This document shows positions 21,801-31,400 of a stretch of 64,000 nucleotides of DNA, piece by piece; position 1 is the stretch's first letter; every line of letters starts with the position of its first letter. The translations under genes and the position numbers were made by a program. The stretch comes from Flavobacterium branchiicola (GTDB lineage: Bacteria; Bacteroidota; Bacteroidia; Flavobacteriales; Flavobacteriaceae). The stretch is from the NCBI RefSeq assembly GCF_018383905.1, contig NZ_JAGYWA010000009.1, positions 62,001 through 126,000 on the forward strand, in the 5' to 3' direction. Below the pieces are notes generated by a model. That model had not been told where the DNA came from, searched no databases, and saw only the letters and a list, made by a program, of their open reading frames with translations.

Positions 21801-24800
21801 TGTTGCCCGACTATATGCTTCCGGGATATTACGTTCAGCTAGAATCATTACCGCTTACAACAAATGGCAAGGTCGATAAAAAGTTGTTGCCTGAAGTAGG
21901 AGAAGCAGATTTGATTAAAACAGCATATGTAGCACCAGAATCTGTAGAAGAAAAAATCTTAGCTGCGGCATGGTCTCATGTTTTAAAATATGAAAATATT
22001 GGTATAAAAGATAATTTCTATAATCTTGGTGGAGACTCTATTAAATCTATATTAGTTATCTCACGCCTGAGACAGCAAGGTTATTCGCTTAAAGTAGAGC
22101 AGATTTTAAGAACTCCAATATTAGGGGATTTAGCCAAAATGCTTTCACTTAATCAATTAAAAGTAGATCAGTCTCAGGTAATTGGAGATGTTTTATTGAC
22201 TCCAATTCAGCATTATTTCCTGAATAATCAACTTTTTCCAAATAAGGATTATTACAATCAATCTGTACTATTAAATTGGAACGGGGCTATCGATGCTAAG
22301 ATTTTAGAGAAATCAATCTCGTCTTTAGTATTGCATCATGACGCATTGCGAATGGTGTACAAATACGAAAATGGTGAATGGAATCAATATAATCGTGATG
22401 CATCTGCGCAGCATTATAAAATTGTATTTTATGATTTGCAAAAAGAAGAAAATCAATTGGCAGCAATGCAAACAATTGGAGAAGAATTACAATCAACAAT
22501 TGATATAAGTTCAGGAGTACTGTTTCATATAGGGCATTTTAGACTTTCAGATGGAGACCGATTGGCTCTAATTATTAATCACCTGGTTATTGATGGAGTT
22601 TCATGGCGCATTTTGTTAGAAGATTTATCCGCCTTATATGAGTCTCATCAAGCAGCAACTTTAGTGCCTTTACCTCTTAAAACAGATTCGTTTCAGCGTT
22701 GGGCCAGTGCGCAAAGTCAGTTTGCACAAAGCAAAACAATGCAGGCAGAACGTACTTATTGGGAGAATTATTCTGAGAATAAAATAATGGACTTTCCCGT
22801 CGATTTTGAATCGTCTGATATTGCCTGGAATTTAAACAAAGAATACGGTTTTAAATTAGAAAAAGACATCACAGAAACACTCAAAACAAAGGTTCATGAT
22901 GTTTATAATACAGAGATAAACGATATTCTTTTAACAGGATTAGGATTGGCAATACGTGATGTTTTTGGCATCAGAAAAAGTGTGATTGCTATGGAAGGTC
23001 ATGGTCGTGAAGAAATCATTGATGGTGTTGATATAGGCAGAACTGTTGGATGGTTTACAACCCTGTATCCTTTTGTACTGGATTTATCCAACTCTGATGA
23101 GTATGAATTAGTAACCACCAAAGAATTGTTGCGCAAAGTACCAAACAAAGGTATTGGTTACGGAATATTGAATTATTTGGATAAACCTTTTGAAAATGAA
23201 CTTTTGCCAAGAATACAGTTTAATTATCTGGGAGATTTTGGAGATAATACCGAAGACAAAAAATCAAATCAGTTATTTAAATTTTCATCAGAAAGTATTG
23301 GACTTCCATTGGCTATAGAAAATACCAAAAGTAAAATCTTGCTTGATATAACCGGAATGATGATTTCGGGTGAATTAAGGATTTCAATACGTTATTCTGC
23401 CGATTGTTATACCGAAGAAACAATCAAAAAACTTAACGAATATTATAGCAAAAATTTACAAAGCCTGATAATTGAGTTGGCTTCTGCAAAACAAAAGTAT
23501 TTAACAGCTTCAGATTTGACGTATAAAAAAATATCAAATCAAAAACTGGCAGAATTCAATAGCGATAATGGTATTGAAGATATTTATGAGCTTTCCCCAT
23601 TACAGCAAGGTTTATACTACCATTGGTTGGTAAACCGCAATAGTCCTTTGTATCTGGAGCAATTTTCATACAGTATTCAAACCAACAATCTTGATATTGA
23701 ATTAGTAAAACAGGCCTTCAATAAATTAATAGCACGATACCCAATTCTTCGTACTTCATTTACAGATAGTTTAGATGATGTCCTTTTGCAAATCGTGCAT
23801 AAAGAAGCAGAAGGTAATTTTTCTTTTGAAAAAATTTCAGCAGACGAATCAGATGTTGAAAGTGTTATTGAGAAAATAAAAGAAGATGACAGAAACCGCG
23901 GTTTTGATATGAGTAAACCGTCATTAATGAGATTAAAAGTTGTAGAAACCAATAAGCAAAACGAATATGTTTTCATCTGGAGTCATCATCATATTCTTAT
24001 GGATGGTTGGTGTGTAAGCATCCTGGTCAATGATTTTTACCGCATTTTAATGGCATTGAGCAATAATCAGGATATTACTTTGCCTGAACCGGTTAAATAT
24101 GCTAATTATATCAACTGGTTATCAAAAATTGATAAAAACGAATCACTTTCTTATTGGAAAAATTATCTGAATGGAATAGAAACTGTTGCTGAAATTCCGT
24201 TTAAGAAAAAAAATCTTCAAAACAGAGATGGAAAACCGGTTTACAAAGCCGAAGAACTTTTTGTGAACGGAGCTGTTTTTCAAAATATAACGCAATTCAA
24301 TCAGGATTTAGGTATTACTTTGAGTACTTATATTCAGGGAGTTTGGGGATATTTATTATCCAGATACAATGGCACAAACGATGTTTTGTTTGGTACCGTA
24401 GTTTCGGGCAGACCAGGTGAGTTAGAAGATGTAGAAGGTATCGTAGGATTATTTAGTAATACAATACCGGTCAGGGTTAATTATAAAGAAAATGATACGC
24501 CGGCAACATTTCTAAAACAATTGCATTTAGAAATGCTGGAAAGTACAACGCACCATTATATTAATTTATCCGAAGTACAATCGCAAAGCGAACTAGGCAT
24601 GGGATTGATTAACAATATAGTTGTATTCGAAAACTTCCTGGTACAAGACAACATCGATGACGAAATAACATCTTTGTATAGTCAGGAAGATAAAAAGATA
24701 ACAATTGGAAAAGTTGATTTTGCAGATCAGACCAATTATAGTTTTCATACAACAGTAGTTCCCTCAGATAGCTGGTTTAAAATAGAATTCAAATATGACA

Positions 24801-26758
24801 GTACTATTTTCAACACAGAAGCGATCGAAAATTTAAAAGCACATTTCTTTAATATTGCAAATCAATTTAGTACAGGAAAAGAGGCATTAAATATTGGTAC
24901 TATTGATTATTTGACTGAGAAAGAAAAAAATCAATTGTTGTATGATTTTAATAAAACCAATTTCAATTATCCAAAAGACAGGACAATTGTTGATTTGTTT
25001 GAAGATCAAGCACAAAAAACACCCGATAATGTTGCCGTAATTTTTGAGAATAGAAATATAACCTATCGTGAGTTAAACCTTATTACAGATCGTTTGGCTT
25101 ATACTTTAATCGAAAATTATAATGTAGAATCCGGTGATTTTGTTGGAATTCAGTTCAACAGAAGCGAATGGGTAATTATTTCTATACTGGGAATATTAAA
25201 AGCTGGAGCCGTTTATATTCCGATTGATTCAGAATTACCATCAGACAGAAAAGCATTTATTTTTGAAGATGCAGATTTAAAACTACTTATTACAGAAACT
25301 GCATTCATTTTTGATTTGGATTTTGATGGAAATATCTTTTCTGTTGATGTAGAATTTGATAGCGATCTTGAAGTTCATTTCAAAAAACAAAGAATATTAC
25401 CTCAAAATCAGGCTTATGTAATTTATACTTCAGGTTCTACAGGAAATCCTAAAGGAGTAGAAATTGCGCATTCATCATTAACAAATTATCTTCTTTGGGG
25501 AAAAGACTATTATTCAGCAAACAGATCAGGAAATCTTGATTTCGGATTGTTTACTTCACTTTCTTTCGACCTGACAGTAACAAGTTTGTTTTTGCCATTG
25601 ATAAGCGGAGGAGCATTAACTGTTTTTGAGACCACAGATGATATTGCTCAATTGCTTGAAGATTATTTAAAAAGTGATATTACAAGCATAAAACTAACGC
25701 CAGCCCATATTAATATTTTAGAAAGTCTGGAGTTGTCTTCAACAGCTGTAGAACTGGCAATAGTTGGAGGAGAAGCACTATTGGAGAATCAGGTAAGAAT
25801 CCTTCAAAACCTAAATCCAAATATCAGAATCATTAATGAATACGGACCTACAGAAGCTACTGTTGGTTGTATTATTTATGATGTAAAAGATGCTCAGGAA
25901 ACGGTTTTAATAGGTAAACCAATCGCTAATACGCAAATCTATATTCTGGATGAATCTTTAAATCCTTGTGCAATAGGAGTAAAAGGAGAATTATACATTT
26001 CCGGAGACGGACTTGCAAGCGGTTATATAAACCGACCTGATCTTACGCAGGAAAAATTTGTGCCAAATCCTTTCCGTGAAGATACTTTGATGTACAAAAC
26101 AGGAGATTTAGGAAAATGGCTTGCTGATGGAAACATTGATTATACAGGCCGTGTAGACGATCAGGTAAAAATTCGCGGATACAGAATAGAATTAGGTGAA
26201 TTAGAAAATGCTCTTTCAAATATTCCGCAAATCAGCCAGTCTGTAATTGCTGTAAAAGAAGACAATGGCGAGAAATATCTTGTAGCTTATTATGTTGCTG
26301 ACATTACATTAGATAAAAACCTTATCCAGTCAGAATTAAGCAAAGTATTACCCGATTATATGCTACCGGGTTATTATATTCAACTTGAAGCCATACCAAT
26401 TACCACAAATGGTAAAGTAGATAAAAAGTTACTTCCTTCAGTAGACGATGCAGATTTGATCCGATCTGAGTATGTAGCTCCAACCGACGAGGTTGAATCT
26501 GAATTGGTCGAAATCTGGCAAAGAGTATTAAACCGGGATAAAATTGGAATTACAGATAATTTCTTTTTTCTCGGAGGTCAGAGTATAAAGGCCATTATGG
26601 TTATTGCAGAAATCAAAAAAGCATTCAATGTCAAAATTGAACTGGATGTACTCTTTAACAACCCGGATATTAAAACTATCGCTACAGAAATCAGAAACAA
26701 AATCTGGTACAGTCAGGAATTAACAGAAGAGAGTATTACAGACAAAATTATTATCTAA
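18884..26758 (+). CDS. Two-module NRPS with epimerase: docking-C-A(Asn)-T-E-C-A(Asn)-T
   Basis: 2624 residues. A TubC-type docking domain (1-55) is followed by C (HHIITDG at about 201), A with pocket DLTKVGEVGK (Asn type), and a carrier with S1052 in GGDSI, the form usually found ahead of epimerases. The E domain covers about 1095-1530, with catalytic His1233 in NHLVIDG (first His of the motif is Asn) and VSWRILLEDL after it, so the first Asn should become D-Asn. The next C domain begins with the ELSPLQQGLYYH signature of condensation domains that follow an epimerase and has HHILMDG near 1702. The second A pocket is DLTKIGEVGK (Asn type), and the last carrier has S2567 in GGQSI. There is no thioesterase. 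The tail DKIII matches the hydrophobic tail of the preceding PKS. The second A domain looks chimeric: its N-terminal part resembles the downstream aromatic-type A domains, its core the Asn A domains. Confidence 0.95.
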   Translation: MLNLIKELEDNDVIISLNGDNLEINFDGELDSEIIGKIKKNKEELIRFLARHSNADSGITKAVIQESYPVSHAQKRIWLMSQVEENSKAQHIHSRVYLDGEYDIAIFEKALRKVIARHEILRTVFRLNEDGEVRQWILNEEDSNFPITYLDFSTEEDSKRKANTYMLDDNKKLFDLENGPLFRVAFLQLTANTFVFYYNMHHIITDGWSLEVLEKDIFAFYKAIKYGEKEPENIKIQYKDYVSWQLAAIEKGVYKKHEDFWLDKLSGDLTRLNLPGSKTRPKIKTFNGHMYFSYLSPQLTAKLRALCNENGGTLFVGLMSVLKVLFHKYAQEKDITLGTAVAGREDSDLEDQIGFYVNTVPLRSTVEEEDSFLTFFENEKKSILEAFSHQKYPFDMTVSKLNLAHDISRNYIFDVMVNLYNFSEVNKGIVIDEKKAEEILNFGFVNLNFDLELVFHEVGNTISLTISYNNDLYDETFVTKFINHFKNLIESVVENPTQQTKSIEYLTAEEKQEVLFDFNATEVDYPSEKTFVTLFEDQVKKTPNGIALVFDEIKLTYAQLDAKANQFACYLKTKYNVESQDKVGIKLDRSETLVISILAVLKSGAAYVPIDSAYPQERIDFIEKDSNCKVIIDTVEWNAFYSKADKYPIINAGQVVSADSSAYVIYTSGSTGNPKGVDIAHSSLTNYLLWAKDYYSENGVRNLDFGLFTSLSFDLTVTSLFLPLISGGTLTVFETTDDVSKLLTDYLKSDISSIKLTPAHISILESLDLSATAIELAVVGGEALLENQVRILQKLNPNIRIINEYGPTEATVGCIVYDVKDAQETVLIGKPIANTQIYILDEALNPVGIGVTGELYISGNGLARSYINRKDLTKEKFISNPFRAASLMYKTGDLGKWLADGNIDYTGRIDDQVKIRGYRIELGELESTLSNIREISHSVVAVKEDKGEKYLVAYYVADTTLDKNHVKSELSKVLPDYMLPGYYVQLESLPLTTNGKVDKKLLPEVGEADLIKTAYVAPESVEEKILAAAWSHVLKYENIGIKDNFYNLGGDSIKSILVISRLRQQGYSLKVEQILRTPILGDLAKMLSLNQLKVDQSQVIGDVLLTPIQHYFLNNQLFPNKDYYNQSVLLNWNGAIDAKILEKSISSLVLHHDALRMVYKYENGEWNQYNRDASAQHYKIVFYDLQKEENQLAAMQTIGEELQSTIDISSGVLFHIGHFRLSDGDRLALIINHLVIDGVSWRILLEDLSALYESHQAATLVPLPLKTDSFQRWASAQSQFAQSKTMQAERTYWENYSENKIMDFPVDFESSDIAWNLNKEYGFKLEKDITETLKTKVHDVYNTEINDILLTGLGLAIRDVFGIRKSVIAMEGHGREEIIDGVDIGRTVGWFTTLYPFVLDLSNSDEYELVTTKELLRKVPNKGIGYGILNYLDKPFENELLPRIQFNYLGDFGDNTEDKKSNQLFKFSSESIGLPLAIENTKSKILLDITGMMISGELRISIRYSADCYTEETIKKLNEYYSKNLQSLIIELASAKQKYLTASDLTYKKISNQKLAEFNSDNGIEDIYELSPLQQGLYYHWLVNRNSPLYLEQFSYSIQTNNLDIELVKQAFNKLIARYPILRTSFTDSLDDVLLQIVHKEAEGNFSFEKISADESDVESVIEKIKEDDRNRGFDMSKPSLMRLKVVETNKQNEYVFIWSHHHILMDGWCVSILVNDFYRILMALSNNQDITLPEPVKYANYINWLSKIDKNESLSYWKNYLNGIETVAEIPFKKKNLQNRDGKPVYKAEELFVNGAVFQNITQFNQDLGITLSTYIQGVWGYLLSRYNGTNDVLFGTVVSGRPGELEDVEGIVGLFSNTIPVRVNYKENDTPATFLKQLHLEMLESTTHHYINLSEVQSQSELGMGLINNIVVFENFLVQDNIDDEITSLYSQEDKKITIGKVDFADQTNYSFHTTVVPSDSWFKIEFKYDSTIFNTEAIENLKAHFFNIANQFSTGKEALNIGTIDYLTEKEKNQLLYDFNKTNFNYPKDRTIVDLFEDQAQKTPDNVAVIFENRNITYRELNLITDRLAYTLIENYNVESGDFVGIQFNRSEWVIISILGILKAGAVYIPIDSELPSDRKAFIFEDADLKLLITETAFIFDLDFDGNIFSVDVEFDSDLEVHFKKQRILPQNQAYVIYTSGSTGNPKGVEIAHSSLTNYLLWGKDYYSANRSGNLDFGLFTSLSFDLTVTSLFLPLISGGALTVFETTDDIAQLLEDYLKSDITSIKLTPAHINILESLELSSTAVELAIVGGEALLENQVRILQNLNPNIRIINEYGPTEATVGCIIYDVKDAQETVLIGKPIANTQIYILDESLNPCAIGVKGELYISGDGLASGYINRPDLTQEKFVPNPFREDTLMYKTGDLGKWLADGNIDYTGRVDDQVKIRGYRIELGELENALSNIPQISQSVIAVKEDNGEKYLVAYYVADITLDKNLIQSELSKVLPDYMLPGYYIQLEAIPITTNGKVDKKLLPSVDDADLIRSEYVAPTDEVESELVEIWQRVLNRDKIGITDNFFFLGGQSIKAIMVIAEIKKAFNVKIELDVLFNNPDIKTIATEIRNKIWYSQELTEESITDKIII

Positions 26759-26793
26759 AAACGAATTGACTTAACATTCAGAAATTTATTAAA

Positions 26794-28419
26794 ATGGAAT
26801 CAAACGACAACACTTATTATTTAAAATTAAACGTAGCATTAGAAGCATTAGTAGACAGATGGTATGCATGGTCGCACATCGTATCGCCTGCAACAGCAGC
26901 CATGAACATTAAAGAGAGACATCTTAAGATTATGGAATCTTATATCAAGAATCCAAAAATACATGCAGCAGCAGTGCAAAATCCAAAAATGCTGGGTGGT
27001 CCTTTTATTGATTATGACGGAGGAAGAATTGATGAGATTAAAAATTTATACGACGATACTTTAAGCAGAAGATCTTCTTTATTAGAATTCGCAGATGCAA
27101 TTGTAGAGTTAAATGAGTTGTTGCAAAAAGAAGCAAAAGGATATTCTTTAAATTCTTTGTATGAAAAAGTTCCTGATATCTTAAAAGGTTATGTAGAATT
27201 GATTTATGATTTGAATAATAACCCAAATTTCAGATTATATGAATACTTACTTTACAAAAGCAAATATTATGATGAAAAGGCACAATCTGTTTCTTTACAA
27301 TTAGTTGAGGCCGATGATTCAAGATCTTTTGTATTGAGTACACCAAGACTTAATGACAATAATCTTATTCATTTAGATATTCCATTTAAATCAGATGTGA
27401 TTGATGAATTATTTAAAATGAAAAAAGTACCGGGAAATTACAATACAATCAAAGATAAACTTGGTTTATCTGGAGAAGAAGAAGCATTGTTCAAACAATT
27501 TTTTACAAAAGAAGCACCGGCTAAATTTAAAGAATATGAGGGTAGTGGAGTTAGAACACGCTATTTCGGACATGCTTGTGTATTAGTAGAAACCAGCAAA
27601 GTATCGATTCTGGTAGATCCTGTTATTAGTTATGATGGTTACGAAACAGATGTAAACAGATATACCATAAACGACTTACCGGAAGAAATTGATTATGTAT
27701 TAATTACACACAATCACCAGGATCATATTTTATTAGAAACGTTATTGCAATTACGTCATCGTATTAAAAATATTATTGTTCCAAGCGGGGGGAAAGGAAG
27801 CTTACAGGATCCAAACTTGAAATTGATGTTTAATATCATCGGGTTTAAAAATGTGATTGAACTTGATGATATGGAAAGCGTAAATATGGGCGATTGTACC
27901 ATAACAGGAATTCCATTTTTAGGAGAACATTCTGATCTGGATGTAAGAAGTAAATTATGCTATCATATCGCTTTGCATAATGATTTAAAAATACTTTTTG
28001 TAGCAGATTCTTGTAATGTGGAGCCTTCTATTTATAAAAAAATCCATGAAATCTTAGGAGATGTTGATGTATTGTTTTTAGGTATGGAATGTGATGGTGC
28101 CCCGCTATCATGGCTATACGGACCATTAATGCCGGATAAATTAGAAAGAAACAAAGACTTATCCAGAAGATTAGCGGGTTGTGATTTTGAACAGGGCAAG
28201 TCGCTTGTTGATATCTATAATCCTAAAAATGTCTTTGTCTACGCAATGGGGTTAGAGCCTTGGCTTGTTTTTATAAGCTCAATTAAGTATACAGACGAAT
28301 CAAGACCTATTGTAGAATCTAATAGATTGATCGAAGAATGTAAAAAAAGAGGTATAGATGCCGAAAGATTATTTGGAGAAAAAACGATAGAATACAATAA
28401 CGAAAAGGTAAGTATTTAA
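26794..28419 (+). CDS. CmlA-like diiron beta-hydroxylase with metallo-beta-lactamase fold
   Basis: 541 residues. A helical N-terminal domain (about 1-245) precedes a metallo-beta-lactamase-fold domain. Candidate metal ligands are His306, His308, Asp310 and His311 in THNHQDH, Glu378 in GEHSD and Asp405 in VADSC. The glutamate and the overall layout match CmlA, the chloramphenicol-pathway diiron oxygenase that hydroxylates the beta carbon of an amino acid held on an NRPS carrier, and the overall length is very close to CmlA. It sits 35 bases after the two-module NRPS and two bases before the next NRPS gene, so coupling to that module is likely. The natural substrate is probably a carrier-bound aromatic residue or Asn; the sequence does not say which. 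A hydrolytic beta-lactamase role is unlikely given the long N-terminal domain, the lack of a signal peptide and the gene context. Confidence 0.85.
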   Translation: MESNDNTYYLKLNVALEALVDRWYAWSHIVSPATAAMNIKERHLKIMESYIKNPKIHAAAVQNPKMLGGPFIDYDGGRIDEIKNLYDDTLSRRSSLLEFADAIVELNELLQKEAKGYSLNSLYEKVPDILKGYVELIYDLNNNPNFRLYEYLLYKSKYYDEKAQSVSLQLVEADDSRSFVLSTPRLNDNNLIHLDIPFKSDVIDELFKMKKVPGNYNTIKDKLGLSGEEEALFKQFFTKEAPAKFKEYEGSGVRTRYFGHACVLVETSKVSILVDPVISYDGYETDVNRYTINDLPEEIDYVLITHNHQDHILLETLLQLRHRIKNIIVPSGGKGSLQDPNLKLMFNIIGFKNVIELDDMESVNMGDCTITGIPFLGEHSDLDVRSKLCYHIALHNDLKILFVADSCNVEPSIYKKIHEILGDVDVLFLGMECDGAPLSWLYGPLMPDKLERNKDLSRRLAGCDFEQGKSLVDIYNPKNVFVYAMGLEPWLVFISSIKYTDESRPIVESNRLIEECKKRGIDAERLFGEKTIEYNNEKVSI

Positions 28420-28421
28420 GA

Positions 28422-31400
28422 ATGGCACATTTAATCAAAAACCTGCTGAAAAGATTAAGGGAAAACGATATTTATCTAAAAGTAAACGATAAAGAAGAGC
28501 TTGAAATAACAGTAAAACAAGGTAAAATTCCATCAGAACTTGTTGAAGAAATCAGAGCGCACAAAAAAGATATTCTTGAATATTTGAAATCATCTGAGGA
28601 TGATACTGCAAATAAAATAGAAAAAGCCCCTGAATCAGATAGTTATCCGTTATCATCGGCCCAGAAATCATTATGGATTGTAAGCCAGGATCCTGAAGCT
28701 TCATTGGCATACAATATCCCGTCTTATAGTGTCTTAAAAGGGTTAAAAAATATTGATGTTTTAGACCAGGCTATAAAAGCAGTAATTGACAGACATGAAA
28801 TTTTAAGAACAGTTTTTAAAAACAATGAAAACGGAGAATTAAGACAATTTATCCTTAATACTGCTGATTTAAACTTTAAAATTGATTATGTAGATTTCAA
28901 AAACGAAAGTAATGCTCAGGCAGGTATTTCTAATTATATTAAAAATGATACCAATACCCCATTCGATCTGGAAAAAGGACCTTTATTGAGAGTTGCCATT
29001 TTAGAGATCAATGAGCAGGAGTTTTGCTTTTATTATAATTTGCATCATATCATTAGTGATGGTTGGTCTAATGATATTTTAGAAAAAGAATTCCTTGCTT
29101 TTTACAGCGTTTATAGTACTAAATCCGGCATTAACCTGCCGGAACTTAACATGCAGTATAAAGATTATGCGGTATGGGAAAGTTCTTTGCTGGCAAGTGA
29201 AAAAATGGAGGATTACAAAAAATACTGGACAGAAAAATTATCCGGTGATTTGCCTCGTTTAAACTTACCTTCAAACAAGCAAAGACCAAAGTTTCAGACC
29301 TATAACGGACACCAGTTTCAAACCTATATTTCGCCTGACGAAGTAAATAAGTTAAGAGAAATAACCCAAAAAGAAGGCGGTAGTTTGTTCATGTCCGTAT
29401 TATCGTTAATAAAAATTCTTTTGTATAAATATACAAATGAGACAGATATTACGATTGGTTTTCCTATGGCCAACAGAGATAATTTAAACCTACAGGATCA
29501 GATTGGGTTTTATATCAGACCATTGGCGTTGCGTAATCATATTTTGCCGGAGGAGACTTTTGCCCAATTTTATAAAAAACTAAAAGACAATACTTTTTTA
29601 GCTTTTAATAATAAAGAGTATCCTTTTCCGATTCTGGTAAATGATTTAAAAATAAAAAATGACCCTGGCAGAAGCCCTATTTTTGATATTTCACTAACCT
29701 TTCATAACACTTCATCTGAGAATAACACTGAAATTTTTAACACATCTAAAATTTCAGATTTGGGAAGTAATAAATGCAAACAGGATATTGAATTTCACTT
29801 TAAGGAAATAGGAAATTATTTGTCATTTGTACTCAATTACAATCCTGATGTTTATGACTCAGATATGGTGATTCAATTTATGAGTCACTTTAAAGAATTA
29901 GTAGCTGATTTACATAGCAACCCTGGTAAGGCTATTAAAGATTTAAACTATTTAAGTACAAAAGAGTGGGCTACATTAATACATGAATTTAATAATACTG
30001 CCGGTGACTCTCCAAAAGATAAGACACTGGTAGATTTATTCGAAATTCAGGTTAAAGAAACACCAGATAATGAGGCTGTTTTCTTTGAAGGAAAGAGCAT
30101 AACATACAAAGAACTGGATGTAATTACAGATAGATTGGCTGTTAGTTTAAGAACAGAACATGGTATCGAAAAGGGAGATTTCGTAGGGGTTCAGTTGCAT
30201 AGAAGTGAATGGTACATTATTTCATTTTTAGGAATTCTTAAAGCAGGTGCAGTTTATGTTCCAATAGATTATGAATTGCCAGAAGACAGAAAGTCATTTA
30301 TTATTTCTGACACAGGTTTAAAACTATTGATTGTAGAAACGGCATTTATTTTTGATCTGGATTTTTATGATGGACTACTTTTTTCTATAGATGTAGAATT
30401 TGATTCCTCTATAGAAACAGCTGCGTACCAAAAACAAAATTTAACTCCCCAGGATTTAGCTTACGTTATCTATACATCGGGCTCAACAGGAAATCCAAAA
30501 GGAGTAATGATCGAGCATGCAGGAATTGTAAATACAATTGCCTCAGAAAGAGAGGCAATTGGAATGAAAAATTATAAGAATAGTTTACAATTTGCTTCTT
30601 TTTCTTTTGATACCTCAATTTGGGACATCTTCAATACGCTCTTATCAGGAAGTGCCCTTTATATTTTAAGTGAAGAAACCCGTAAGGATGTTAAAGCATT
30701 TGAAGCTTATATAGTTGAAAATAAAATTGATATTGCAACACTTCCACCAGCATTTTTAAAACTTATAGACATCAATTGTCTTAAAAACCTAAAAATGCTT
30801 ATCACGGCAGGAGAGGCCGCAATCTATGATAAAGTTACGGCATATTTAGAATATGGTTCTTTCTATAATTCATTTGGACCAACAGAATCAAGTATTAGTT
30901 GCACAGGATATAAGGTAGGGAAAGGAGATAAGCTTCAATCTACAAATATACCGATTGGAAAACCCATAAAAAATGCACAGATATATATACTTGATGCTAA
31001 TCTTAATCCTTGCGGAACAGGTATTTATGGCGAGATATATATAGCCGGAGCAGGTTTGGCCAGAGGATATCAAAATCGTGAGGAACTGACTTCTAACACC
31101 TTTATCCCTAATCCTTTTCAGGAAGGAAAACGAATGTACAAATCAGGCGATATGGGCAGATGGTTACCTGATGGAAATCTGGAATACAAAGGAAGAGTAG
31201 ACGATCAGGTAAAACTTCATGGATATCGAATTGAATTAGGAGAAATCGAGAATCGCCTTTCCGAAATTGAAGGCGTAAAACATTCTGTAGTAATTGTTAA
31301 GCAGGATGAGGAAGATAAATATTTGGTAGCCTATTATGTTTCAGATGAAACTTTAGATAAAAACAAAATACAAACTGAATTGAGCAAGGTTTTACCTGTA

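Noticed and set aside
22577..22600. Inactive epimerase, because HHxxxDG reads NHLVIDG
   Set aside because: The second, catalytic His is kept, the following VSWRILLEDL and the later EGHGRE motif are intact, and a post-epimerase-type C domain follows.
26794..28419. Metallo-beta-lactamase acting as a resistance enzyme
   Set aside because: The large N-terminal domain, the Glu378 ligand, the absence of a signal peptide and the NRPS context fit the CmlA oxygenase type better.
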